From contig CALSFV010000046.1 of the NCBI GenBank assembly GCA_943737045.1, positions 1 to 64,000 of the forward strand: a stretch of DNA of 64,000 bases, in the 5' to 3' direction. The stretch is from Parapristionchus giblindavisi. Taxonomy: Eukaryota > Nematoda > Chromadorea > Rhabditida > Diplogasteridae. The position numbers and the translations under genes are program-made. Below the pieces are notes generated by a model that saw nothing but the letters and a program-made list of their open reading frames with translations, did not search any database and was not told the origin of the DNA. Shown here piece after piece: positions 63,734-64,000 of this stretch (within the stretch, counting starts at the first letter, position 1; each line of letters begins with the position of its first letter).

Positions 63734-63832
63734 GTGATCCGTATAGGACGGACGTCCAGAAATGCCGCGGCTTTTTTGGACGTCCGTCCTTTACGGGTGA
63801 TCCGTATAGGACGGACGTCCAGAAATGCCGCG
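63734..63832. repeat. Hairpin with flanking 36 bp direct repeat
   Basis: A 36 bp direct repeat starting GTGATCCGTATAGGACGGAC occurs at 63734-63769 and 63797-63832, 63 bp apart. Between them CCGTATAGGACGGACGTCCA (63739-63758) pairs with TGGACGTCCGTCCTTTACGG (63777-63796) with one or two mismatches, giving a ~20 bp stem and an 18-base loop (GAAATGCCGCGGCTTTTT). The cluster begins immediately after the right arm of the 326 bp inverted repeat. It could be a tiny palindromic mobile repeat copied in tandem. Confidence 0.85.
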
Positions 63833-64000
63833 AAATAGGAAGTGAATATTTAGCGTAAATTGAAACGATAACACGATCGGAACGAAAAATTGTGAAATTT
63901 TCACATTGTTTTTTTCACTCTTGCTCTCCTTTCCTTTGATCATTTTGTTGTCTTTTGAGGACTTTATGTTTTAATATGGACTGACTATGTTTATTATTGC
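63833..64000. other. AT-rich end of window, nothing recognised
   Basis: AT-rich sequence with a long pyrimidine-rich tract (63905-63935). No frame, repeat or signal that can be supported; cut by the window edge. Confidence 0.4.

Noticed and set aside
1..64000. Telomeric repeats or nematode spliced-leader sequence that would fix chromosome position or taxon
   Set aside because: No TTAGGC-type or TTAGGG-type tandem runs and no spliced-leader-like gene were found by eye; the taxon remains an inference.

Overview
This 64 kb window is almost entirely non-coding, AT-rich, tandemly repeated eukaryotic DNA. About 59.7 kb (1-61543, minus one 1.9 kb insertion) is a single satellite family with a ~330-332 bp monomer, equal to roughly 180 monomer lengths. 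No bacterial-style genes, rRNA, tRNA or CRISPR are visible. The host is probably an invertebrate and plausibly a nematode: a Tc1-type transposon with Tc1-like ends and degenerate Tc1 transposase sits in the array, and the flanking DNA has short introns with TTTCAG acceptors and GTAAGT donors. This assignment is inference, not proof.

Layout. Positions 1-20618 are satellite in one orientation (called +). At 20619-20779 the array flips through a short spacer, and 20780-61543 is the same satellite in the opposite orientation. Monomers next to the flip carry the same rare substitutions in mirror image for at least ~2 kb on each side, so this is a real inverted duplication of array sequence and not two unrelated arrays meeting. 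The monomer is itself a diverged dimer of two half-units (~168 + ~164 bp). Both half-units come in two sequence types that are reshuffled among monomers. On top of this are several levels of higher-order repeat: 991, 1320, 1351, 1790, 3474, 3886, 4327 and ~14576 bp periods. Private deletions serve as tags to trace them.

At 35922-37811 a 1890 bp Tc1-like element is inserted at a TA dinucleotide of a monomer. It is dead and largely palindromic. A possible N-terminal transposase remnant lies on + near the left end, the catalytic middle plus C-terminal region lies on -, and a second copy of the C-terminal region lies on +. The element appears to have been rebuilt by inverted duplication of its 3' half.

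The array ends abruptly at 61543, preceded by the most homogeneous stretch of the array (consecutive 330 bp monomers). The last 2.4 kb is unique-looking DNA. It contains a possible small split gene or gene fragment (61935-62339), a 326 bp inverted repeat that copies two of its exons (62035-62360 and 63407-63732), a 193 bp MITE-like element with an 8 bp target duplication (62553-62745), and a small hairpin/direct repeat cluster at the outer tip of the right arm (63734-63832). No gene in the window can be called functional with confidence.
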